In this document: piece after piece, positions 52,801 to 60,588 of the stretch
Layout: the number at the start of each line of letters is the position of its first letter
Position numbering within the stretch: the stretch's first letter is position 1
Origin: Planctomycetota bacterium
GTDB taxonomy: Bacteria; Planctomycetota; UBA1135; GCA-002686595
DNA length: 64,000 nt
Assembly: GCA_029259635.1 (NCBI GenBank)
Contig: JAJDEU010000051.1
Span: 1 to 64,000 of the forward strand
Reading direction: 5' to 3'
Notes under the pieces: model-generated
What the model was told of the DNA's origin: nothing
Databases searched by the model: none
Seen by the model: only the letters and a program-made list of their open reading frames with translations
Translations under genes and position numbers: made by a program

Positions 52801-53988
52801 ATGGGTGAGCATGGGGAAGCAGGCGCTGCACCGGAATCGGATCGGCGCGTGGGATTGAGATTGGCCCTGGCGGGAGGCGGAACCGGAGGCCACGTCGTTC
52901 CCGGAACCCACCTCCTGCGACATTTGAAGGGCAGTGGGGGGCTCGACTCCTTGCTGTGGTTTGGGGCCGGTCGCACGGCCGAGCGCCGCGCCCTCGATGG
53001 AGTTGAGGCTCACCTGGATGCGGAGGTCTCCTTCACCAAGGTGGACCTGCCGCTGGAGTCACCCGCCGGCGGCGCGCCGCGACTTCGCGATCTCGCGATC
53101 CGGTTCGCGCCGGCCACTCGAAAAGCGAGAGCCGCGCTCCTCGCCGACAAAACCGAGGTCGTGTGCGGGCTCGGCGGATTCACCTGCTTGCCGGTGGTGC
53201 TGGCCGCGCGTTCGCTGCGCTTGCCCACCGCGCTTCTCGAGATCAACGCGGTGAAGGGGAAAGCCACCCGCTGGCTGAGTCCGCTCTGCGAGCGCGTTCT
53301 TCACGCTTGGCCATCCACGATGCCGCCTGCTGAGCGCCTTGATCCAGATGCGGGAAAGCATCGAGTCATTGGTCCGCCGCTCGGACCCGCCTTCACTGCG
53401 CCTCCGCTAGCCGAACAGGCTCGTCGCGCTGCCGTCGAGGCTCTTGGGTTCGATTCGGACCGACTACTGGTGCTCGTTCTCGGCGGGAGCCAAGGAGCGC
53501 AGGCGCTCAACTCCTTGATGCGTGAACGCCATGCGGAATTCGAAGAGCGAGGCTGTGCCGTGCTGCACCAGGTTGGACCGGGCCGTCTGGAGGAAGGCGG
53601 GCAAGCGTCGCGTCACTACTACGCGAGGGAGTACGTCGACGATGTCGCCGGAACTCTGCGCGCGGCGAGTCTAGTGATCTGCCGTGGTGGCGCGTCGACC
53701 TTGGCCGAAGTTGCCGCCGCGGGAACCCCGGCCGTGGTGGTTCCGTATCCCCATCATCGCGACGGACACCAGCGAGCGAACGCCGAAGCCCTTGGCAATG
53801 GGGTTGTCCTCGTTGAGGAGAGCCGCGGACAGACGGCAATCTTGAATGCCGCGCTCGATCTACTCGGCCAAGAGTCCGAGCTCGAGCGACGCGGGCAGAC
53901 TCTTCGAGACGCCATTCCTAAGACTGGGGCAAGTCGCCTTTTCAAAGAGTTGAGCCTTCTTTCGACCTCTCGCGTTTCGCACGATTAG
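52801..53988 (+). CDS. murG: UDP-N-acetylglucosamine--N-acetylmuramyl-(pentapeptide) pyrophosphoryl-undecaprenol GlcNAc transferase MurG
   Basis: About 395 aa from ATG 52801; a TTG at 52756 would add 15 residues. Peripheral GT-B (family GT28) enzyme making lipid II. It has LALAGGGTGGHVVPG (first G-loop), VCGLGGFTCLPVVLAA, LVLGGSQGAQALN and CRGGASTLAEVAAAGTPAVVVPYPHHRDGHQ (donor binding), all as expected for MurG. Confidence 0.93.
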   Translation: MGEHGEAGAAPESDRRVGLRLALAGGGTGGHVVPGTHLLRHLKGSGGLDSLLWFGAGRTAERRALDGVEAHLDAEVSFTKVDLPLESPAGGAPRLRDLAIRFAPATRKARAALLADKTEVVCGLGGFTCLPVVLAARSLRLPTALLEINAVKGKATRWLSPLCERVLHAWPSTMPPAERLDPDAGKHRVIGPPLGPAFTAPPLAEQARRAAVEALGFDSDRLLVLVLGGSQGAQALNSLMRERHAEFEERGCAVLHQVGPGRLEEGGQASRHYYAREYVDDVAGTLRAASLVICRGGASTLAEVAAAGTPAVVVPYPHHRDGHQRANAEALGNGVVLVEESRGQTAILNAALDLLGQESELERRGQTLRDAIPKTGASRLFKELSLLSTSRVSHD

Positions 53989-54079
53989 CAGGTCGGCGAT
54001 CGAGAGAGGCCCCTTGCTCGGTCGCGCAACGACTCGGAAAACCACGAGCTTCTTTCCTCCTCTATTCTTTGCCCGCCAC

Positions 54080-55594
54080 ATGAATGACGACCACGGCTTC
54101 GAACAGACTTCTGCCGAACAGGCCAGCTCAGAAAAGGCCTGCAACTTGCTGCCCGGGCTTCCCACGCGCATTCACCTGCTCGGGATAGGGGGAGCCGGTC
54201 TCTCCGCGGCGGCCCGAATCCTCGAAGCGCGCGGACACGAGGTCAGCGGACACGACCGCGAGGCCAGCGTCGCGCTCGCGCGCATGACCGAGCTCGGCAT
54301 TTCCGTTCGAATCTCCGATTCAGCAGCGGAGGACCTACCCAGCGACGCGGCCCTGGTGGTCCACTCGGCCGCCATCGCGCGCACCGATCCGCAAATCCTG
54401 CGCGCGCTGGAGCGCGGCTTGCCGGTCATCAAATACGCCGAGCTCCTGGCACGCCTCGCTCCGCCCCAGCGGACACTGGCCGTCGCCGGCACGCATGGCA
54501 AGACGACCAGCGCCTGGATGCTGTGGTTTGCGCTCGAGGGAGTGCGTGGCGACGACGGCAGGGGGCCAGCACCTGGATCTCTGATCGGCGGAACCTCGCG
54601 CGACCTCGGAGTGAACGCCATCCCGGGTGACTCAGATGGTTGGTTTGCCGTCGAAGCCTGCGAGTACGACCGCAGCTTCCTGAAGCTCTCTCCCTTCGGC
54701 GCCATCGTGACCAATGTCGAGGGCGATCACCTCGACTACTACGGATCGGAAGCGGCGATCGAAGAAGCCTTCGCGCGCTTCTGTTCTCGTGTGGATTCGC
54801 GCGGCCTGCTCGTGCTCGGCCGCGATGTACCCGAGTGCGTCGAGCACGCGTCGAGTTGTACGGTCTGGCGTCTCGGCCGCGAGCTCGAGGTCGACCTGTT
54901 GGGTGAGCGCAAAGGCTACTTCCGCTTCCGCTTGCGTGGACCGGGTTGGAGCATCCCCGAAGTTGCGCTCGAAGTCCCCGGCGAGTTCAACGTCGACAAT
55001 GCCGCTCTCGCGCTGGCCCTCTCCATCGGTGTCGGTATGCCCGGAGCGGGACTGCCGGCCAAGCCGGACCCGCTCAGCGATCCCGGCCGCGGTATCGAGA
55101 TGTTCACCGGAGTCGGGCGCCGTTTCGAGTACTGGGGTGACGAAGAGGACATCGTCGTCGTGCACGACTACGCTCATCACCCGACCGAGGTCCGCGTCAC
55201 GCTCGAGACCGCGCGACGCACTATGCCGGGCGTGCCGCTGCACGTCTTGTTTCAACCGCACCAGCACAGCCGGACGGCGCGCTTCCTCGATGAGTTCTGC
55301 GAGAGCTTGCGCTCGGCCGATCGGGTGGTCGTCGCCGACGTCTTTGGCGCTCGCTCGCATATCGACGGCGAGCGCTTCGCCGGCGCCGAGGCGATCGTCG
55401 CCGGCCTGCGCGCGCGCCTGGTCGACGCCGAATACGGGGGCGATCTAGCCAGCAGCACTCAAATATTCGAGAGCGGGCTGCCTTCTTCCTGTGCGGCACT
55501 GGTGCTCGGCGCCGGTGACATTGACAATGTTCGCGATGAACTCCTCGACAACTTGGCCCTGCGCGGCGCTGGCGAACGCAAGTCTATCCAGTAG
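54080..55594 (+). CDS. murC: UDP-N-acetylmuramate--L-alanine ligase MurC
   Basis: About 504 aa from ATG 54080; a TTG at 54014 has a better Shine-Dalgarno (GAGAGAGG) but adds an odd 22 residues. MurC adds L-Ala to UDP-MurNAc. It has HLLGIGGAGLSAAARIL, the P-loop VAGTHGKTTSAWML, VEACEYDRSF, NVEGDHLDYYG and YAHHPTEVRVTLE, all family motifs. It ends within the overlapping start region of murB. Confidence 0.92.
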   Translation: MNDDHGFEQTSAEQASSEKACNLLPGLPTRIHLLGIGGAGLSAAARILEARGHEVSGHDREASVALARMTELGISVRISDSAAEDLPSDAALVVHSAAIARTDPQILRALERGLPVIKYAELLARLAPPQRTLAVAGTHGKTTSAWMLWFALEGVRGDDGRGPAPGSLIGGTSRDLGVNAIPGDSDGWFAVEACEYDRSFLKLSPFGAIVTNVEGDHLDYYGSEAAIEEAFARFCSRVDSRGLLVLGRDVPECVEHASSCTVWRLGRELEVDLLGERKGYFRFRLRGPGWSIPEVALEVPGEFNVDNAALALALSIGVGMPGAGLPAKPDPLSDPGRGIEMFTGVGRRFEYWGDEEDIVVVHDYAHHPTEVRVTLETARRTMPGVPLHVLFQPHQHSRTARFLDEFCESLRSADRVVVADVFGARSHIDGERFAGAEAIVAGLRARLVDAEYGGDLASSTQIFESGLPSSCAALVLGAGDIDNVRDELLDNLALRGAGERKSIQ

Positions 55595-56504
55595 AACCAC
55601 GCTCAAGATCGGTGGGGAGGTCGAGGTCTTGCTCGAGCCCACCGATCCCGAAGAGCTGCGCTTGGCCTGGATGGCCGCGCATGAAGCCGGGGTTCCGGTT
55701 CGCTTGCTCGGGGGCGGCGCCAACCTCTTGATCGAGGATGGAGTCTTGCCCGGTGTCGTCATCGCCACCGCGCGCATGCGCAGGATCTTTCGACTCGGCG
55801 ATCGCTGGGAAGGCGATCCCTACATGCTGGATGAAGAGGGGGGAGCTGAGCCCGCGCCCGAAAAAACGACGGGCCTCGTCGCGTGGTGTGGCGCGACTCT
55901 GCCCGCGCTGGTGCGCACGGCCTACGACCTCGGCTGGACGGGCCTGGAGGGACTGATCGGAGTGCCGGGGCATCTCGGCGGCGGTGTGCGAATGAACGCC
56001 GGTGGAAAGTGGGGCGAACTGTGGGACGTGATCGAGAGCGTGCGAGTTATCGGAAAGGGTGGCGAAGTCTTCGATCTCGATCGCAAGGACTGCTCACCCA
56101 GCTACCGCAATGGCAACCTCGGCGATCAGATCGTGACGGGAGCCGTCTTGCGGCTCGAGCCCGCGCCGAAGCCCGAAGTCTTTGAGCGCATGAAGGCCTA
56201 CCTCGCGGAGAAGAAGGCGGCACAGCCGGTGACGGAATCGTCGTCGGGCTGCATTTTCAAGAACCCCGATCCGGAGCTCTCCGAAGGGCGCTCGGCCGGA
56301 CTCCTGGTGGAGCAAGCGGGAGCGAAGGGGCTCACTCGCGGGGGAGCCATCGTCAGCCCGCTGCACGGGAACTTCATTCTCAATCGAGGCGGCGCGAAAG
56401 CCGCCGACGTGTTGGGCCTGATCGATGAGGTGGTCGAGCGCGTGGCCGACAAGACCGGGATTCCGTTGGAGCGGGAAGTCGAGATCTGGCGGAACGAAGG
56501 CTAG
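55527..56504 (+). CDS. murB: UDP-N-acetylenolpyruvoylglucosamine reductase MurB
   Basis: About 325 aa. FAD-dependent enzyme reducing enolpyruvyl-UDP-GlcNAc to UDP-MurNAc. It has NASLSSRTTLKIGG near the N-terminus, LGGGANLLI, GLIGVPGHLGGGVRMNAGG (FAD site), SSGCIFKNP with the catalytic Ser, and QAGAKGLTRGGAIVSPLHGNFILN. The catalytic Glu is in REVEIW. The start must lie before 55594 because the conserved NASL segment is inside murC, so the genes overlap by about 60-68 bases (ATG 55527 or 55536). Confidence 0.92.
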   Translation: MFAMNSSTTWPCAALANASLSSRTTLKIGGEVEVLLEPTDPEELRLAWMAAHEAGVPVRLLGGGANLLIEDGVLPGVVIATARMRRIFRLGDRWEGDPYMLDEEGGAEPAPEKTTGLVAWCGATLPALVRTAYDLGWTGLEGLIGVPGHLGGGVRMNAGGKWGELWDVIESVRVIGKGGEVFDLDRKDCSPSYRNGNLGDQIVTGAVLRLEPAPKPEVFERMKAYLAEKKAAQPVTESSSGCIFKNPDPELSEGRSAGLLVEQAGAKGLTRGGAIVSPLHGNFILNRGGAKAADVLGLIDEVVERVADKTGIPLEREVEIWRNEG

Positions 56505-56936
56505 CCGTTCTTCCACTACGGACTGCTCGGTAGGTCCAAATTCGGGTCGAACCGGAAAAATTGTCGGGGCCGGCGAGCAGGGGTGGGAGTTCGATCCCAC
56601 TCGATTCAAAAAAGCGCTTGTGCGAAATTGGAACCGGACCGATACCACAATTTAGATAGCGGTAACCGGAGCCTTCATTAAGAAGTCACCACGCGAAGCC
56701 CTTCCCTACCTTCCCCTTCCCCTCGGGACCGTTTCCCCAAGCGATCCCCAATGCTTTGCGAAGGCAGACCTAGTCGAAGGTTCCGGTTGCCTCTATCTAT
56801 TTTTTTCGCCTGCCGGTTGGTCCGAGGAGACTTGTCGATTAGAACGGTAGGTGAAGGTTGATCCGCACCGGGGCGGGCGCCCCGACTTGAGGTTCCAGGT
56901 AGGAGCACGAGTCGTTTTATCCCCGCGAGCGACACC
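56505..56936 (+). other. Intergenic region between murB and thrS
   Basis: 432 bases with no gene and no aminoacyl-tRNA synthetase-type T-box recognised. It includes the terminator at 56762-56806 and a GC hairpin (CGGGGC/GCCCCG at 56869-56884) about 50 bases before thrS. A TTCGA-containing hairpin at about 56583-56602 resembles a T-arm but no tRNA can be folded. Confidence 0.4.
56762..56806 (+). terminator. Probable terminator at the end of the dcw operon
   Basis: An imperfect stem (AGGCAGACC with GGTTGCCT) is closely followed by CTATCTATTTTTTT. It lies 258 bases after murB and before thrS, so read-through beyond it is possible. Confidence 0.45.
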
Positions 56937-58727
56937 ATGTCGAACTCTGACTCTCCTCAGGTAGAGGAGCCCTTTCCCCTTTCGACCCTGCGCCACTCCG
57001 TCTCGCATTTGATGGCTTCGGCTATCCAGCGACTGTTTCCGGATGCCAAGTTTGGCTTCGGTCCGTCGATCGAGCACGGTTTCTACTACGACTTCGATCT
57101 CTCCGAGCCGCTTGAGAATAAGCACCTCAAGAAGATCGAGAAGGAGATGCGGCGGATCGCCAAGAAGGCCGGTCCGATGGAGTGCGCGGAATACACGCGC
57201 GACGAAGCTCGTGCTCGACTCATGGAACGAGGTCAGAGCTACAAAGCCGAGGCGCTTGACTCGATTCCGGAGGACGAAAAAATCACCTTCTACAGCCACG
57301 GTGGCTGGGAAGATCTCTGTGAAGGTCCGCACCTCGACACGCTTGAGCGCAAGTTCTTCTTCAAGCTACAGAGCGTGGCCGGCGCTTATTGGCGCGGCGA
57401 CGAGACTCGTCCGATGCTTCAACGCGTCTACGGCACCGCTTTCTGGAGTCAGGAAGCGCTCGACGAACATCTCGAGTGGCTGGAAGACGTCAAGCTGCGC
57501 GACCATCGACGGTTGGGAGCGGAGCTCGATCTGTTCAGCACTCACGAATCGGCCGGCGCGGGTTTTGTCTTCTGGCATCCCAAGCTCGGCATCGTGCGCC
57601 GCGAGATCGAAGACTTCTGGTGGCGCGAGCACCAGCGCCGTGGCTATCAGCCGGTCTACACTCCGCACATCTCGCGCGAGTCGCTCTTCGCCGTCTCGGG
57701 CCACCTCGAGAACTACGGCGAGATGATGTACGCGCCGATGGAGCTCGACAAAATGCCCTATCGCGTCAAACCGATGAATTGTCCGGGGCACATTCTGATC
57801 TACCAGGCGAACCAGCACAGCTACCGCGATCTGCCGCTGCGCTGGTCCGAGCTCGGCACGGTCTACCGCTACGAAAAGTCGGGGGTCGTTCACGGCATGC
57901 TGCGAGTGCGCGGCTTCACTCAGGACGACAGCCACATCTTCTGCACCCCCGAGCAGCTGGAAGAGGAGATCGCCGGGGTGCTCGAGCTGGTGGCCTTCAT
58001 TCTGTCGGCCTTTGACTTCGAGTACACCGCCTATCTCGCCACTCGTCCGGCGGACAAGACCATCGGCGACGACGAGAGCTGGGAGCGCGCGACCAAGTCG
58101 CTCTCGGACGGTGCTGCACGCATCGGCATGGAGCTGGAGCTCGACGAAGGCGGCGGCGCTTTCTACGGCCCGAAGATCGACTTTAAGATCAAGGATGCGC
58201 TCGGCCGCGAGTGGCAGAACTCGACGGTGCAGTGCGACTTCAACCTGCCCGACCGTTTCGACCTGACCTACACCGACTCCGACGGAGGGCGCAAGCGTCC
58301 GATCATGGTGCACCGCGCCATCCTCGGAAGTTTTGAGCGCTTTGTCGGCGGCTTGATCGAGCACTACGGCGGACGCTTCCCGTTCTGGTTGGCGCCGGCG
58401 CAAGTCGCGGTTATTCCGATTCGCGAGGAGCACGCGGACTACTGCCGCGGGTTGGCCGAGCGCATGGAAGGCGAGCTCTTTCGCGTCGACTGCATGGACG
58501 ATCCGGGTCACATGAACAAGAAGATCAAGCAGGCCCAGCACGACCAAGTGCCGTACATGTTGATCGCGGGGGATCGCGAGCGCGAAGAGGGGACCGTGGC
58601 GATTCGTCGCCGTGGAACTCGCGAGCAGGTCGTGATTCCGTTCGACAAGTTCCTGGAGTCGATTCGCACCGAGCGGGCAACGCGCGCGAGCCATCTGACC
58701 GAGTGGACGGAAGAGGCGGCGGTCTAG
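56937..58727 (+). CDS. thrS: Threonyl-tRNA synthetase lacking the N-terminal TGS domain
   Basis: A 596-aa class II synthetase. The TGS domain (about 60 residues) normally at the N-terminus is missing. The protein starts almost directly at the editing domain, with RHSVSHLMASAI (zinc-type HxxxH, H20 and H24). The catalytic domain follows: KPMNCPGHILIYQ (Zn ligand Cys), RVRGFTQDDSHIFC (class II motif 2), PIMVHRAILGSFERF (motif 3 region). The anticodon-binding domain is C-terminal (PAQVAVIPIREEHADYC). Editing and catalytic motifs are complete, so it should be functional. No ribosome-leader regulation is evident. Confidence 0.93.
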   Translation: MSNSDSPQVEEPFPLSTLRHSVSHLMASAIQRLFPDAKFGFGPSIEHGFYYDFDLSEPLENKHLKKIEKEMRRIAKKAGPMECAEYTRDEARARLMERGQSYKAEALDSIPEDEKITFYSHGGWEDLCEGPHLDTLERKFFFKLQSVAGAYWRGDETRPMLQRVYGTAFWSQEALDEHLEWLEDVKLRDHRRLGAELDLFSTHESAGAGFVFWHPKLGIVRREIEDFWWREHQRRGYQPVYTPHISRESLFAVSGHLENYGEMMYAPMELDKMPYRVKPMNCPGHILIYQANQHSYRDLPLRWSELGTVYRYEKSGVVHGMLRVRGFTQDDSHIFCTPEQLEEEIAGVLELVAFILSAFDFEYTAYLATRPADKTIGDDESWERATKSLSDGAARIGMELELDEGGGAFYGPKIDFKIKDALGREWQNSTVQCDFNLPDRFDLTYTDSDGGRKRPIMVHRAILGSFERFVGGLIEHYGGRFPFWLAPAQVAVIPIREEHADYCRGLAERMEGELFRVDCMDDPGHMNKKIKQAQHDQVPYMLIAGDREREEGTVAIRRRGTREQVVIPFDKFLESIRTERATRASHLTEWTEEAAV

Positions 58728-58753
58728 GCTAGCCCGCATTATTCATCTCTACG

Positions 58754-59470
58754 ATGAGTCGCATCCTCCTGCTGCAAGTCGGATCCACGGTCCCCGGTCT
58801 CATCGAGAGGCGCGGAGACTTCGACGACTGGTTTCGAGCGGGCTTTGGCGCGGTGGATGTCGAGGTGCGCCGCCCGCATCTGGGAGATGCGCTTCCGGAG
58901 CACGGGCAGTTTGGCGGGATCGCGGTCACCGGGGCGAGCGGAATGGTGACGGACGAAGAGCCCTGGAGCCTAGCGGTCGAGGCCTGGCTCGAGGCCGAGG
59001 TCCACGGCGGAGCAGCCGTACTCGGAGTTTGCTACGGGCACCAACTCTTGGCGCGCGCTCTCGGCGGGGAAGTGGGCTGGAATAGCCGCGGTCGCGAGAT
59101 CGGAACGGTGGACTTGAGCCTGACCAAGGAGGCGAAGGGTGATGAGCTCTTCGTCGATCTGCCCAAGGCCATCGTTGTGCAAGAGTCGCACTCGCAGTCG
59201 GTGCTCGTCCTGCCTCCCGGCGCACGCAGACTCGCGTTCAACTCACACGACGACAACCAGGCCTTCGCCTTTGGCAATCGAGCCTGGGGCATGCAATTCC
59301 ACCCGGAGTTCGATGCCGACATCATCCGCGGCTACATCGACGGTCGGGCGGACGAGCTGCGCTCGGAAGGTCTCGACCCGGACGCACTTCGCGCCGCGAC
59401 CCGAGACAGCGACGCGGGCGATCACATTCTCGGTCGCTTCGCAGCGTCGATAGCGCCGCGGAAGGTGTAA
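58754..59470 (+). CDS. Class-I glutamine amidotransferase (GMP synthase-type domain, stand-alone)
   Basis: A 238-aa protein. Triad: nucleophile C93 in VLGVCYGHQ, H183 and E185 in GMQFHPEFD. Related stand-alone proteins (YfeJ-like) are annotated as probable glutamine amidotransferases; the ammonia acceptor is unknown. It follows thrS by 26 bases. Its TAA lies inside the 111-bp palindrome shared with oleD. Its last residues may have been rewritten by that duplication. Confidence 0.85.
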   Translation: MSRILLLQVGSTVPGLIERRGDFDDWFRAGFGAVDVEVRRPHLGDALPEHGQFGGIAVTGASGMVTDEEPWSLAVEAWLEAEVHGGAAVLGVCYGHQLLARALGGEVGWNSRGREIGTVDLSLTKEAKGDELFVDLPKAIVVQESHSQSVLVLPPGARRLAFNSHDDNQAFAFGNRAWGMQFHPEFDADIIRGYIDGRADELRSEGLDPDALRAATRDSDAGDHILGRFAASIAPRKV

Positions 59471-59568
59471 TACCGAACCCGGTTCAGATCTAAACTTTAG
59501 GGCGTAGGGGCTCCGCCCCTACGCCCTAAAGTTTAGATCTGAACCGGGTTCGGTATTACACCTTCCGC
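59458..59568. repeat. 111-bp near-perfect palindrome spanning two convergent stop codons
   Basis: 53 bp (59458-59510) are exactly repeated in inverted order (59516-59568); a further C-G pair leaves a 3-base loop (TCC), 54 + 3 + 54 bases. It covers the stop of the amidotransferase (59468-59470) and of oleD (59533-59535). The tip contains GGGCGTAGGGG/CCCCTACGCCC, strong enough for a bidirectional terminator, flanked by AAACTTTA/TAAAGTTT. Confidence 0.9.
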
Positions 59569-60588
59569 AATTCGCGACGTGAGTTCGGCGAGCGTCACGC
59601 GCTCCGAGTACGCGAGGTCGCGCCGGATCGGTTCGAGACTGTAGGAGTGCGAGGTCGACATCTGCATGGCGACGAAGCGCGTCATCGGCGGTTCACCCTT
59701 GAGGGGGAGCGCGCGCCAGATCGCTTCGCAAAAGGCGCCGATGAAATAGGCGGTCCGCCGCGAGACGTGGCGGTTCGGCGCCGGAACGCCGAGCTGCTCA
59801 AAGAGGCTCGCGACCCACTCCCAGATGAGAACCGGCTGCTCTTGCCCGACGAAGTAAGCCCGACCGGCACAGGCGGCTCCGGGTCCGAGCGCACGCGCTG
59901 CGCAGAGGTGAGCGTGCGCCGCATTCTCGACATCGGTGACGCTGACTTCGTTCTTTCCGTCGCCGATGATCATCAAGCGCCCTTGGCGCGCGCGCTCGAT
60001 CAAGCGCGGCATGATGTGAGGATCACCGGGGCCGACGATGAGATGCGGGCGCAAGGCGCAGGTCGAGAGCGTCGTACCGCTTGCGCTCACGCTTCCATTG
60101 GCCGCCAACATCTCGCGCTCGGCGATCGCTTTCGTCTCGGCGTAGGCGCATAAGAACCGCGTGGCGAGCGGAAGGTCATTACCGGCATTGACGTGATCGC
60201 CGCCGTCGAAGCAGACGCTCGGCGAGCTCGTGTGAATGAGACGCGGGACTCCGTTTGCCAGCGCCGCCGCGATCACGTTGCGCGTGCCGATGACGTTCGC
60301 GTTGTAGAAGTCTTCGCGCTTGCCCCAGACACCGGCGAGCGCGGCGACGTGAAAGATCGCGTCCATGCCGACGGCTGCCGACGCCAGCGCGGCGGCGTCG
60401 GCGAGGTCGAGCGAGATCGCGCGGACGCCCGCGGGCAGCTGCGCGCGCTCGGCAGAGCGGCTGGCGACGGTGACCTCGACGCCCTCACCGAGCAGCTGGC
60501 GGACAATGGCGGACCCGAGGAAGCCGGCGCCTCCCGTTACCAGTGCGCGTCGCAACCCGAGTCCCATCGTCCGCTCGCTCGTGCTCAT
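59533..60588 (-). CDS. oleD: OleD-like NAD(P)-dependent oxidoreductase (SDR, 3-beta-HSD type)
   Basis: A 351-aa extended SDR. Rossmann motif GGAGFLG (19-25), catalytic Y149-x3-K153 (YAETK). Resembles OleD, which reduces the 2-alkyl-3-ketoacid made by OleA to the beta-hydroxy acid in long-chain olefin synthesis. The ATG overlaps the oleC stop (ATGA), supporting co-expression. The last 10-12 codons lie in the palindrome. Confidence 0.8.
   Translation of the reverse strand: MSTSERTMGLGLRRALVTGGAGFLGSAIVRQLLGEGVEVTVASRSAERAQLPAGVRAISLDLADAAALASAAVGMDAIFHVAALAGVWGKREDFYNANVIGTRNVIAAALANGVPRLIHTSSPSVCFDGGDHVNAGNDLPLATRFLCAYAETKAIAEREMLAANGSVSASGTTLSTCALRPHLIVGPGDPHIMPRLIERARQGRLMIIGDGKNEVSVTDVENAAHAHLCAARALGPGAACAGRAYFVGQEQPVLIWEWVASLFEQLGVPAPNRHVSRRTAYFIGAFCEAIWRALPLKGEPPMTRFVAMQMSTSHSYSLEPIRRDLAYSERVTLAELTSRIAEGVIPNPVQI

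Noticed and set aside
56583-56602. T-arm-like hairpin suggesting a tRNA upstream of thrS
   Set aside because: The loop has the wrong size for a T-arm, and no acceptor, D or anticodon stems can be formed around it.
57366-58739. 457-codon minus-strand frame opposite thrS
   Set aside because: A shadow of the thrS gene; no signal, domain or neighbour logic.
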